This document shows, in pieces, positions 37,600-46,434 of a stretch of 64,000 nucleotides of DNA (position 1 is its first letter; the number at the start of each line of letters is the position of its first letter). The stretch covers positions 3,963,501 to 4,027,500 of the forward strand of contig NZ_AP023367.1 of assembly GCF_014218335.1 (NCBI RefSeq). Direction: 5' to 3'. A model generated the notes under the pieces. It did not search any database and had not been told where the DNA came from. It saw only the letters and a program-made list of their open reading frames with translations. The DNA comes from Anaerocolumna cellulosilytica (GTDB lineage Bacteria > Bacillota > Clostridia > Lachnospirales > Lachnospiraceae). A program made the position numbers and the translations under genes.

Positions 37600-39048
37600 T
37601 TAACCAATGCCACTTTTAAACTCCTGTAAATTAGGAGCTGAAAAGTTCACGTCATCAAACAGGGATAATTGTTGAAACGAAATACCGCCATCAATTCCAT
37701 AGGGCAGCCTTTCCTTTACAGAAATCAATTGATTTGTAATATAATTTTCATCTATCTTTGTTTGATACATCATCTTCCCATTACAGGTTATAAAATATAA
37801 AGCACGTTTTAATACGACACCTATTTTCTTCAAATCTTCAAAATTTAATGCCGATACTCTTCTTGCCTTCACGATACGCTGGGCAGATTTTACTCCAACT
37901 CCCGGAATTCTAAGTAAAGTATAATAATCTGCTTTGTTAATTTCTATTGGAAACTGTTCCAAATGTCCAATTGCCCAATTACATTTGGGATCAATCAATA
38001 CATTAAAGTTCGGTCTTTGTTCTGACAATAATTCAGAAGCTTCAAATCCATAGAACCTTAACAGCCAGTCTGCCTGATACAAACGGTGCTCTCTTAGAAG
38101 CGGAGGTGAAGTCAGTGAAGGTAAGTTACTATCCTGGTTAACACTAATATAAGCAGAATAAAACACTCGCTTTAAATCAAACTTTTGATATAATGCTTCA
38201 GCTACGGACATAATCTGGTAATCATTTTCCGGAGTGGCTCCAATAATCATTTGGGTACTTTGTCCTGCCGGAACAAAACCTCTGTTAATAGCAGGTCTTT
38301 TCACCAATCCTAAGACTGACGATTTCTCCGGTACCATCGCCTTATTATCCTCTAATTCATCTTGCATAAGGTACTTGGATTTTAGTTTTTTATCACTGAT
38401 ACGCCCAAATATAGGGCTTTCCATTGACTCAATCCGCCCTAGTTGTATCTGTTTCATTGGTTTCAAAATATTTTTCCGGCTTTTATGAGGTGCTAGTTGC
38501 TTTAAACTTTCCGTAGTAGGTAACTCCAGATTGACGCTCATACGGTCTGCATACCAGCCTGCCATTTCAATTATGGAAGAATCCGCTCCCGGTACAGCTT
38601 TACAATGAATGTATCCGTTGAAATGATAATCTTCTCTCAACATTTTTAATGTTTTACAAATCAGTTCCATGGTATGATTAGGGTTGATTAAAACGCCTGA
38701 GCTTAAAAATAATCCTTCAATATAGTTTCTACGATAAAATTCTATGGTGAGATCACATACTTCTTCGGGTGTAAAAGAAGCTCTTACAATATCATTAGAC
38801 GCTCTATTAAAGCAATATTTGCAGTCAAATATACATTCATTGGTAAATAATATTTTTAACAAAGATATACATCTTCCATCAGCTGAAAAGGTGTGGCAGA
38901 TTCCACTGGCAACAGAGGTACCAAGGCTGCCTGCTATTCCTTTACGGTCTACACCGCTGGAAGTACAGGCAACATCATATTTTGCAGCATCGGATAGTAT
39001 CTCTAGTTTTTTCTGTACTGACATATTTTCCTGAATAATAACACTCAT
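37600..39048 (-). CDS. Putative DNA modification/repair radical SAM protein (TIGR03916 type)
   Basis: This 482-residue protein has the radical-SAM cluster motif CIFDCKYC (C-x3-C-x2-C) near residue 75, later blocks LFLSSGVLINPNHTMELICK, NLELPTTESLKQLAPHKSRK and QMIIGATPENDYQIM, and a C-terminal helix-hairpin-helix DYYTLLRIPGVGVKSAQRIV for DNA binding. It pairs with the downstream DUF4130-type gene. Two LexA-like boxes lie upstream, suggesting SOS control. The substrate is not established. Confidence 0.9.
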   Translation of the reverse strand: MSVIIQENMSVQKKLEILSDAAKYDVACTSSGVDRKGIAGSLGTSVASGICHTFSADGRCISLLKILFTNECIFDCKYCFNRASNDIVRASFTPEEVCDLTIEFYRRNYIEGLFLSSGVLINPNHTMELICKTLKMLREDYHFNGYIHCKAVPGADSSIIEMAGWYADRMSVNLELPTTESLKQLAPHKSRKNILKPMKQIQLGRIESMESPIFGRISDKKLKSKYLMQDELEDNKAMVPEKSSVLGLVKRPAINRGFVPAGQSTQMIIGATPENDYQIMSVAEALYQKFDLKRVFYSAYISVNQDSNLPSLTSPPLLREHRLYQADWLLRFYGFEASELLSEQRPNFNVLIDPKCNWAIGHLEQFPIEINKADYYTLLRIPGVGVKSAQRIVKARRVSALNFEDLKKIGVVLKRALYFITCNGKMMYQTKIDENYITNQLISVKERLPYGIDGGISFQQLSLFDDVNFSAPNLQEFKSGIG

Positions 39049-39075
39049 TTGTTTTCATCACCTTTTTACTTTTTG

Positions 39076-39089
39076 CAAACATTTGTTTG
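39076..39089 (-). promoter_or_regulatory. LexA-like (SOS) box 1
   Basis: Read on the minus strand this is CAAACAAATGTTTG, one base from the Gram-positive LexA pattern CGAAC-N4-GTTYG. It is 28 bp upstream of the radical SAM start codon. Confidence 0.55.
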
Positions 39090-39130
39090 TATTAGTATAA
39101 CATTTTATCGAAAGCTTTGCAAGTATTTTC

Positions 39131-39144
39131 AGAACGAATGTTTG
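39131..39144 (-). promoter_or_regulatory. LexA-like (SOS) box 2
   Basis: Read on the minus strand this is CAAACATTCGTTCT; on the plus strand AGAAC-GAAT-GTTTG. It is one base from the consensus and 41 bp beyond box 1. It abuts the end of the exporter permease gene upstream. Confidence 0.5.
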
Positions 39145-40305
39145 TTAATTTGATTGTCTCCATTGCTTCCCTGCTACCAGGGCAACTGAAAAAACTGCCA
39201 CTGCAAAACCAAATTGTATGCCAATAAATTTAAAAATATCTATCATGTCCATAAATGCATAAGATTGTAGTACAGCAATTGAATCATTGGCTCTTACAAA
39301 CCAGTATAGAGGAGAAAACTGTGCAAGCTTTAAGACCCCTTTATCTAACATTGTTTGGGGTATAAAGGCTCCACTGATAAAACTTAACCCCAGTGGCAGT
39401 ATAAATGACAGCATATTATTAACTTCTTTCCTCTTAACCAATATAGCAGATAAAAAGCCGATACTTAATGCACCCAACGAAAATATAAAGAAATTGAACC
39501 AGAACATTAGAACTGACAAATCTATATATTTGTCAGGAGCAAGCAGTATTCCAAGCAGTATAATAAATATATCCCATGCTATTACAAAAATTATATTACC
39601 TGCAATTAATTGTAAATCCATGCTTTTAAAATTCATAGGCGTCACAAGATTCCTTCGTCTGATGTGTACATTATAAAAAGTCAGCATAACCATTCCAACA
39701 CCTAAAAAACTAGAAGCTAAAAGTATATAAGAAGCGAAATTAAAATATTTATTATGAAAACTGTAATTCCTGCCTATATGATTATAGTTTATGGATACAG
39801 TCGCCTCAGTATTCATGTCCTGATTCACATAATTAACCACATTCTGCTCTGAAAGTATCGGATTTGCATATAGGTATACTTTTGCAGTTGTTATATAACG
39901 ATTTATTGCTTGGTCAATTGCAGTCTCATAAAGACCTCCTGAAATGGTTTTTTTCTCAACATTGACATCCTTACCTTTCATTATATCCTCACCAAAACCA
40001 TACGGTATTGTCAGCATATATTCTGCTTTTCGAAAAATCAAGACATCAATTAATTCATTTTCCTCTCCTTCCAGTTCAATAAAATTGCAATAGTTACTCA
40101 GATAAGCTAAAAAATTCTGTACAAAGACACTATCAGAATCATAATTTACTAAGGCTGTATTAACCTTTGTTTCCTCAAAATTCAAAGGATCCTTTGCCTG
40201 TCCTAGGGATATTACTGTTATAAGGATGACAAAAACAATGGCATAGAGTGCTAACGATAAGGATGAATTTTTTAATATTTTAAAATAGATTTTAAATACT
40301 TGCAT
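39145..40305 (-). CDS. ABC-2 type exporter permease (second subunit)
   Basis: This 386-residue protein has an N-terminal membrane helix (SLALYAIVFVILITVISLG), a large extracellular domain of about 150 residues (YDSDSVFVQNFLAYLSNY and onward), and five C-terminal helices including ASYILLASSFLGVGMVMLTF and ISGAFIPQTMLDKGVLKLAQ. This is the YhgE/LnrN-like ABC-2 permease layout. It overlaps the preceding permease gene by 14 bp, implying translational coupling. Substrate unknown. Confidence 0.85.
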   Translation of the reverse strand: MQVFKIYFKILKNSSLSLALYAIVFVILITVISLGQAKDPLNFEETKVNTALVNYDSDSVFVQNFLAYLSNYCNFIELEGEENELIDVLIFRKAEYMLTIPYGFGEDIMKGKDVNVEKKTISGGLYETAIDQAINRYITTAKVYLYANPILSEQNVVNYVNQDMNTEATVSINYNHIGRNYSFHNKYFNFASYILLASSFLGVGMVMLTFYNVHIRRRNLVTPMNFKSMDLQLIAGNIIFVIAWDIFIILLGILLAPDKYIDLSVLMFWFNFFIFSLGALSIGFLSAILVKRKEVNNMLSFILPLGLSFISGAFIPQTMLDKGVLKLAQFSPLYWFVRANDSIAVLQSYAFMDMIDIFKFIGIQFGFAVAVFSVALVAGKQWRQSN

Positions 40306-41419
40306 AATCCTTCCTCCGTATTTCTAAATAAGTAATTACTATGAAAATTCCTGTCAGCACCCCCAATATAGACAGATTCAGCTGATACCTGTCGTAGCCG
40401 TCATAAAAATATAAGGAATAAAAGGCATCGGTTATTAAATTTGAGGGATTTATAAATCCTAACAGCGGTATATTATTAGTAATAAAGTATTTCATATCCA
40501 CTATTAACATGCCGGATAAAAAGCTCCCTCCTAATACTACAATATACAAAATGGCACTTCTTACTTTTATATTTGCTTTCACAATTACACAGACCATAGC
40601 ACCCAAGGTAACCCCGCAGATAGAACCTAAAAGACATACACACATCAATCTTAAAATCTCTCCTCCAAGCGCAATCATTAAGACCTTATTTAGAAAAAGT
40701 AATAAAAGTAATATGCTTAAAAAATGTATTGTAAAAGAAGCTGTCAGGTTGCATAATAACAGCTTTAACTTATGCACTGGTGCTGCCTGCAGCCTAGCTG
40801 CTACCGGAGATTGATTTGCCTCAATATTCCTCATTTCGAGAAATCCATACTTACTTCCAAACATACATGCAAGTGCAATTAAAGTATAAAAATAAATTAG
40901 AGTTGTATTCGGATTATCACCGCTGCCATCTATTATATAGTTTCTGTTATCAGCCATTATCTCAGATACATCTTCTTGTAAGCTCTGATTTAAACTGCCT
41001 GCCCTTTTTGCTGTCTGCTTACTTTGCAGATAGGTATCCAAAAAAGCCTTTATTATGGTCTGATAATACCCATTGCTGTTAACAACTAATGCCGTCTCTT
41101 CATCCGTATAAACAATCCCCTCCACTTGCCTTTCCTGTAAAAGAGTTTCTGCCTCCATCTGATTAACTTTTATCAGCCAAAATAAAGGAGTATCTTCACT
41201 GGCACGGGCTCTCTCCATAACCTGTAATAAATCATCCGAGAATGTATAATCCCCCACCACCGCAACCGGTATTGTCTCAATTGCTTTATCTTTTGACAGA
41301 TTATAAAATCCCATATAAAAAAACAGAGATAGAAGGATTGGAAAGGCAAAAGACCAAAAAAGCATATCGTAATTTCGAATCAAACATTTCAGTCTGGATT
41401 TATATAGTCTGTAATACAT
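40292..41419 (-). CDS. ABC-2 type exporter permease (first subunit)
   Basis: This 375-residue protein begins with MYYRLYKSRLKCLIRNYDML and a helix (FWSFAFPILLSLFFYMGFY), then an extracellular domain, then five helices including TTLIYFYTLIALACMFGSKY and SILLLLLFLNKVLMIALG, ending in a cytosolic LEIRRKDYASI tail. It is the ABC-2 permease partner of the gene at 39145. AAAGGTGG ribosome site. It follows the ATPase gene by 20 bp. Confidence 0.85.
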   Translation of the reverse strand: MYYRLYKSRLKCLIRNYDMLFWSFAFPILLSLFFYMGFYNLSKDKAIETIPVAVVGDYTFSDDLLQVMERARASEDTPLFWLIKVNQMEAETLLQERQVEGIVYTDEETALVVNSNGYYQTIIKAFLDTYLQSKQTAKRAGSLNQSLQEDVSEIMADNRNYIIDGSGDNPNTTLIYFYTLIALACMFGSKYGFLEMRNIEANQSPVAARLQAAPVHKLKLLLCNLTASFTIHFLSILLLLLFLNKVLMIALGGEILRLMCVCLLGSICGVTLGAMVCVIVKANIKVRSAILYIVVLGGSFLSGMLIVDMKYFITNNIPLLGFINPSNLITDAFYSLYFYDGYDRYQLNLSILGVLTGIFIVITYLEIRRKDYASI

Positions 41420-41439
41420 CTTACCACCTTTGAGAATGC

Positions 41440-42372
41440 TTAATCTCTCAATTCCTTTCCTGTTATTTCAAGAAAAACATCGTTAAGCGTGGGAAGTTCC
41501 GTGTAAATTTTCCCAAAGTTTATATCGTTGTTCTGCAAATAATCCAAGATATGAATCAGGTTATTTTTTCCTTTATTGGACTTTATATATAAGATACTAT
41601 CCTTGTAATCTGCCTGTGCCACATTGGGTATGTGTGATATTTGCCTTATCTGCTCTTCTTTTAAATTGTAAGCTTCCACTGTTATTTTTTCACCGAGGGA
41701 TATCATATTTTTAAGCTCATCCTTTGTGCCGGAAGCTATAATCTTTCCTTTATCTATAATTGATATCCTACTGCAAAGCTGTTCGACTTCTTCCATGTAA
41801 TGACTTGTATATATAATAGTGGCTCCCTCTTTATTCAAATTTTTAATCCCCTCCAAAATCTTATTCCTGCTTTGAGGGTCAACTGCCACAGTAGGTTCGT
41901 CTAATATTACAAGTTTAGGTTTATGAGCTATACCGCAGGCAATATTTAATCTTCGAAGTAAGCCTCCACTTAATTTTTTCGGATAAAACTTTGTAAAATC
42001 CCCCAAGGATACAAAATCAATGGCCTCCTCAGTTAGTCTTCTTACCTGATTTTTATCATTTATATACAGACTGCAAAAATAAGATATGTTTTCATATACA
42101 GTCAATTCTTCAAATACTGCAATATTTTGCATGATTATTCCAATTTGTTTTTTAATTTCATAGGCATCCGGAGACATCTTTTTACCAAATATTTCAATGT
42201 TCCCCTTATCATAACTTAATAACGATAAGATGCAATTTATTGCTGTTGTTTTTCCAGAACCGTTTGGACCAAGCAAACCATATATTTCGCCCTTTTCAAC
42301 CGTGAGGTTAAAATGATCCAGGGCAACCAGTCTATCATAACGTTTTACCAAGTTTTTTACCTCTACTATCAT
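41440..42372 (-). CDS. ABC exporter ATP-binding protein
   Basis: This 310-residue ATPase has Walker A LLGPNGSGKTTAINC, Q-loop IGIIMQNIAVFEELTVYENI, signature LSGGLLRRLNIACGI (L in place of the usual Q), Walker B LVILDEPTVAVDP and H-loop IIYTSHYMEEVEQLC. A C-terminal extension of about 90 residues is typical of drug and antibiotic exporters (DrrA-like). Two in-frame ATGs (42384 and 42372) are possible; the second is better spaced from AAAGG. It starts the three-gene exporter operon. Confidence 0.9.
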   Translation of the reverse strand: MIVEVKNLVKRYDRLVALDHFNLTVEKGEIYGLLGPNGSGKTTAINCILSLLSYDKGNIEIFGKKMSPDAYEIKKQIGIIMQNIAVFEELTVYENISYFCSLYINDKNQVRRLTEEAIDFVSLGDFTKFYPKKLSGGLLRRLNIACGIAHKPKLVILDEPTVAVDPQSRNKILEGIKNLNKEGATIIYTSHYMEEVEQLCSRISIIDKGKIIASGTKDELKNMISLGEKITVEAYNLKEEQIRQISHIPNVAQADYKDSILYIKSNKGKNNLIHILDYLQNNDINFGKIYTELPTLNDVFLEITGKELRD

Positions 42373-42493
42373 ATGATTAACCATACCTTTCTCAATGCCT
42401 GTAAACTTAGGGCTGCGTCTATACCCATGTGTAATAACTATAGTATATTTTATATTTTACTCCCAGTGAACCGTGTCACTTTAATTATTGACA

Positions 42494-42579
42494 AATGTAA
42501 CAGTATCACAAAGCTTCCTTCCGTGCAACCATTGATTTCTAATACAGCTTTTGGTATGATAATACTAATCTGTTACATT
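42494..42579. promoter_or_regulatory. Dyad flanking the sensor-kinase promoter
   Basis: AATGTAACAG (42494-42503) and CTGTTACATT (42570-42579) are exact inverted copies 66 bp apart, one upstream and one just downstream of the kinase promoter. In a divergent exporter/two-component region this is a good candidate for response-regulator binding. An AGTG/CACT dyad also lies at about 42466-42481. Confidence 0.45.
42532..42560 (+). promoter_or_regulatory. Sigma-A promoter of the two-component operon
   Basis: TTGATT (42532-42537) and TATGAT (42555-42560) are 17 bp apart, about 60 bp upstream of the kinase ATG. Confidence 0.65.
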
Positions 42580-42628
42580 AGTGGCAATATTTGCAGATAG
42601 ATAGTTCTATAGCATAGTGGGAGGGCCT

Positions 42629-43729
42629 ATGGCAGAAATTCAAGATAAGCTTCTATTATTTTTTAGCTGTTTTATTCTATATCTCTTAGAAGTACACTGG
42701 GAATATTCTATTATTCCAGTGCTCTTGGCTGTTATCACTTCCAGTCTGAGCACTTATATGGAGGATCGGCGTTTGAAGTTGGGATTCTTTCTTATCTATA
42801 TTGCCTGCTGTCAGCTAATTCCTTATTGCTTCGTATTTTTGCCTTTAATGATTTATGATATTGCCTATTACGACTACCAATTTTTAAGTCTGCTAATTTT
42901 ATTTCCGTTTTTTTTAAATTTTAATTATTTCTCACCAGCAATTATTGCTATTACCATTTTGTTTTTTATACTTAGCTGGATTATTAAATACCGCTCTTTA
43001 ACCTATCAAAGAATTAGGCTAGAATATAATGAGTTACAGGATACCTCCAAAGAGCTGGCACTATTGCAAGAGCAAAAAAATCAAAGTATTTTAGAAAACC
43101 AGGATTATGAAATAAATGTTGCCACACTAAATGAGCGTAATCGTATCTCAAAGGATATTCATGATAACATTGGGCATTTACTGTCCCGATCCTTATTACA
43201 GTTAGGTGCATTGCTAACAATTACAAGAGAAGAAACTACAAGAGAAGGCTTAACTGCCTTAAAAGATTCTATCTCAAGTGGTATGGACAGTATACGTTCT
43301 AGTATCCATAACATGCATGATGAGTCGATTGATTTATACACTGTAATAGATACTCTTGTGAAAGATTTTACTTTTTGTAAAATTAATTTTGAATATGATT
43401 TAAAATCCTCACCGGACATAAAGTTGAAATATACATTTATTGCCATTGTAAAAGAAGGCCTTGCAAATATTATTAAGCATTCAAACGCCACGAAAGTTCT
43501 CATAAGCCTAAGAGAACATCCTGCTATGTATCAGCTGATTCTGTCTGACAATGGAATGATTGAAGACCCAAAACAACTACGCTTAAAAAGACTTTTTGAA
43601 AATCAAGTTTACCAGGAAGGAATGGGTATACAAAATATTACTGATCGTGTGAAAAGCTTTCAAGGAAATATTAATTTTAGCTTTGATGAAGGGTTTCGTA
43701 TATTTATTTCTATACCAAAAAATAAATAA
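42629..43729 (+). CDS. Sensor histidine kinase (HisKA_3, NarL-type partner)
   Basis: This 366-residue kinase has about five N-terminal membrane helices (residues 1-125), a coiled-coil linker (LEYNELQDTSKELALLQEQK), the phospho-acceptor His in RISKDIHDNIGHLLSRSL, and a HATPase with N-box IVKEGLANIIKHSNATKVLI and GMGIQNITDRVKSFQG. No large extracellular sensor loop exists, so the signal is probably sensed in the membrane, as in LiaS/LnrJ-type kinases next to ABC exporters. The ATG at 42629 follows GGGAGG; the frame starts at a GTG four codons earlier. Confidence 0.9.
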   Translation: MAEIQDKLLLFFSCFILYLLEVHWEYSIIPVLLAVITSSLSTYMEDRRLKLGFFLIYIACCQLIPYCFVFLPLMIYDIAYYDYQFLSLLILFPFFLNFNYFSPAIIAITILFFILSWIIKYRSLTYQRIRLEYNELQDTSKELALLQEQKNQSILENQDYEINVATLNERNRISKDIHDNIGHLLSRSLLQLGALLTITREETTREGLTALKDSISSGMDSIRSSIHNMHDESIDLYTVIDTLVKDFTFCKINFEYDLKSSPDIKLKYTFIAIVKEGLANIIKHSNATKVLISLREHPAMYQLILSDNGMIEDPKQLRLKRLFENQVYQEGMGIQNITDRVKSFQGNINFSFDEGFRIFISIPKNK

Positions 43730-43750
43730 TACGTCCAAGGGAGGAGATTT

Positions 43751-44374
43751 ATGAAAGTATTGCTTGTGGATGATGATAAATTAGTTTGTCAATCTTTAAA
43801 AATTATACTGGCTGCAGATTCTGACATTGAAGTTATCGGAATGGGGCATAACGGTCAGGAGGGTATCAGTTTATATGAAAGCTTAAACCCGGATGTACTG
43901 CTTATGGATATCCGTATGGATGTAATGTCAGGTCTGGATGCCGGCGAAATCCTATTAAAAAAGTATCCAGAAGCCAAAATATTATATCTAACTACTTTTT
44001 TAGATGATGACTATATCATTAAAGCGTTAAATATCGGAGCCAAAGGTTATATGATGAAACAAGACTTTGACAGTATCATTCCCGCTCTTCGCGCCGTTCA
44101 CAAAGGGCAAAATGTGTATGGTAATGAAATTATAACTAAGCTTCCGAACCTTTTACACCAGTCCAGTCCTATCACCGATTATTCGTCCTATGGTCTAACT
44201 GAAAAGGAATATGAAATCATCTGTAAGATAGCCGATGGATTGTCTAATAAGGAGATTTCAGAAATTCTATTTCTGAGTGAAGGAACGATTCGAAATTACA
44301 TCAGTTTAATACTTGAAAAGTTATCTCTTCGAGATAGAACGCAAATAGCTATCTTTTACTATAAAAATCGTTAG
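43751..44374 (+). CDS. NarL/LuxR-family response regulator
   Basis: This 207-residue regulator has a receiver domain (LLVDDDKLVCQSLKIIL; phospho-acceptor Asp in DVLLMDIRMD; TTFLDDDYI; KGYMMKQ) and a C-terminal LuxR helix-turn-helix (LTEKEYEIICKIADGLSNKE then LSEGTIRNYISLILEKL). It lies 21 bp after its kinase. The partner exporter is divergent. This set resembles the LnrJK-LnrLMN (linearmycin) arrangement of Bacillus, though there all five genes run one way. Confidence 0.92.
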   Translation: MKVLLVDDDKLVCQSLKIILAADSDIEVIGMGHNGQEGISLYESLNPDVLLMDIRMDVMSGLDAGEILLKKYPEAKILYLTTFLDDDYIIKALNIGAKGYMMKQDFDSIIPALRAVHKGQNVYGNEIITKLPNLLHQSSPITDYSSYGLTEKEYEIICKIADGLSNKEISEILFLSEGTIRNYISLILEKLSLRDRTQIAIFYYKNR

Positions 44375-44413
44375 TTTTTTCGGTTATTTCTCCTGATATA
44401 AAAATACGCAAAA

Positions 44414-44458
44414 AGCTCCAAGATTTTCATTTCTATAAGACTTGAAAATCTTGGAGCT
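44414..44458. terminator. Terminator between the response regulator and the Opp operon
   Basis: A perfect 16-bp stem (AGCTCCAAGATTTTCA and complement) with a 13-nt loop. On the minus strand TTTTTGCG follows, so it mainly terminates the Opp operon and the small gene at 44572; it also lies after the response regulator gene. Confidence 0.8.
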
Positions 44459-44571
44459 CTATTACTTATTACATATATTTATTAACCATTCATTATGAAC
44501 TGTAAACGAGTTCTACCAGTACATTGAGCTTTTAAAAAAGACGACTCTAAATATATATTATTCTATTCCCT

Positions 44572-44871
44572 CTAAAAGAACAGCCAGGCAACTAAAACAA
44601 ACAAACCTAGTATTAAAGCAATAGCAGGGACAAAAATCAAAAATGCAGCAATCATTAAGGCAGGTAAATCATTCTTTTCAATATCCAGATAATCCTCTTT
44701 CGATGACTTTTCAAAAGACTTTTTCTTTTTTCTTTTAAAAACTTCTGGTTGATCCGGCTGATCAAATATTGATTGCTCTATCTCATAATCCTGTTCACCT
44801 TTATCATTTTTATCTTTATTTTGTTGTGTCAGCCAATCCATGGCTCTGTCTACTTTTTTCTGAAATAGCAT
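44572..44871 (-). CDS. Small membrane-anchored hypothetical protein
   Basis: I do not recognise this 99-residue protein. Its first 65 residues are highly charged (KKKKSFEKSSKEDYLDIE), and its end is one long hydrophobic hairpin (LPALMIAAFLIFVPAIALIL and beyond, about residues 69-99). It starts 18 bp after the oppF stop on the same strand with a GGAGAG site and ends before a strong terminator, so it is the last gene of the Opp operon and may be an accessory subunit. Confidence 0.65.
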   Translation of the reverse strand: MLFQKKVDRAMDWLTQQNKDKNDKGEQDYEIEQSIFDQPDQPEVFKRKKKKSFEKSSKEDYLDIEKNDLPALMIAAFLIFVPAIALILGLFVLVAWLFF

Positions 44872-44889
44872 AATACTCTCTCCAGTCTA

Positions 44890-46434
44890 CTACATCAATT
44901 TATGATGACAAGCTACAAAATGTCCAGGTCTGGCTTCTTCAAATTCTGGAACAACTTTTTTACAAATATCAGTTGCATATCTGCAACGAGTATGGAATTT
45001 GCAGCCTGATGGTGGTTTAATAGGGCTTGGTATATCACCTTCGAGAATAATGGTCTCTTTCTTTGTATCCACATCTGTTGTAGGAATAGCCGATAATAGA
45101 GCTTCCGTATATGGATGGGTAGGATGTGCAAAGATTTCTTCCGTTGTTGCAAGCTCTACAATATTACCTAAATACATAACACCTACTCTATCACTAATAT
45201 ATTTAATAACACTTAAGTCATGTGATATGAAAAGATAGGTAAGATTCTCCTCTTCCTTCAAATCCAATAATAGATTAATTATCTGTGACTGAATAGAAAC
45301 ATCCAGCGCTGATACAGCTTCATCGCATACTACGAATTTGGGCTTTAGAGCTAATGATCTCGCTATACCGATACGTTGTCTTTGGCCACCAGAGAACTGA
45401 TGGGGATAACGATGGATAAAATATGGCGCAAGACCACATTTCTCCATAATATTCAAAACATATTCTTGAAGCTTTTCATCATTCTTGTCAAAATATTTAT
45501 GTGCCAATAAGCCTTCTGATATAATCTGTCCAACGGTCATTCTTGGATTCAATGAAGAATATGGATCCTGGAATATTAACTGTAAATCTTTTCTCAAGAA
45601 TCTCATTTCTTCAGCCGTAAGCCTTGCAAGATTAATTCCCTTGTCCCTATACACTTCATACTTATCAAAATCCGTATTACTCTTGTGTTTTTTCATTAGT
45701 TCATAAATACCGGAACGTATGGTAGTTAACTGGCTCTCTATTACCTTTAATTCACTTTCCAGTTTACTAATTCTATTCTTAGCGGATGCCGTTGTTGCTT
45801 CAATCTGATCTTTACTTTTTCCTTTTTCCTTTAATGTGGATTTTGTACCGTCCAGAGAAATCTGCTCTTCATTAATCTTTCTCTTTAATTTCTGATACTC
45901 AACACCTTGTTTATATTCTTTTAACAATATATCAGATATAGGAGTTAAATCATCTACCGTATAAAAGCCCCCGATTAACTGAACAATATCAAGAAATGCA
46001 TCACGAGCACTCTTTTCTGCTGTATGCAACTGCTCTAGGGCCGCATATTTTTCATCTCCATCAGGTAAGGCTTCATACGCTTTACGTGCACTGTCCTCTT
46101 TATCCCTTAACCCTTGCAATGTCTGTTTTCTGGATACAAGGTTTTTTAAAATATCTTCCACATAGCCTGGTGCAATTTCATCAATATCACGACCGTAATA
46201 CATGGTGCGACCATCTGTCTGGCTATATAACTGCAACAGTGTACGGCCAAGTGTAGATTTACCACAACCACTTTCACCAACTAAACCAAGCGTTTCACCC
46301 TCATATATGTCAAGTGTTACATCATCATTTGCTCTTACATATAATCTTTCCTTTTGACCAAAAGATTTCTTTATCGGAAAGTATTGCTTTAAGTTTTGTA
46401 CTTTAATTAAGACTTTTTTCTTATTATTTTCCAT
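44890..46434 (-). CDS. oppF: Oligopeptide ABC importer ATP-binding protein OppF with coiled-coil insertion
   Basis: This 514-residue ATPase has Walker A LVGESGCGKSTLGR (about 51-64), Q-loop QLIFQDPYSSLNPRMTVGQI (about 285-304), signature SGGQRQRIGIARSLAL, Walker B VVCDEAVSALD, and the Opp-type C-terminal region ending in the Cys-rich GCKFHTRCRYATDICKKVVP. Between Walker A and the Q-loop about 185 residues (86-270) are inserted. They are rich in Lys, Glu, Leu and Ala with long heptad-like stretches. The usual length is about 320 residues. It overlaps oppD by 11 bp. Confidence 0.9.
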   Translation of the reverse strand: MENNKKKVLIKVQNLKQYFPIKKSFGQKERLYVRANDDVTLDIYEGETLGLVGESGCGKSTLGRTLLQLYSQTDGRTMYYGRDIDEIAPGYVEDILKNLVSRKQTLQGLRDKEDSARKAYEALPDGDEKYAALEQLHTAEKSARDAFLDIVQLIGGFYTVDDLTPISDILLKEYKQGVEYQKLKRKINEEQISLDGTKSTLKEKGKSKDQIEATTASAKNRISKLESELKVIESQLTTIRSGIYELMKKHKSNTDFDKYEVYRDKGINLARLTAEEMRFLRKDLQLIFQDPYSSLNPRMTVGQIISEGLLAHKYFDKNDEKLQEYVLNIMEKCGLAPYFIHRYPHQFSGGQRQRIGIARSLALKPKFVVCDEAVSALDVSIQSQIINLLLDLKEEENLTYLFISHDLSVIKYISDRVGVMYLGNIVELATTEEIFAHPTHPYTEALLSAIPTTDVDTKKETIILEGDIPSPIKPPSGCKFHTRCRYATDICKKVVPEFEEARPGHFVACHHKLM

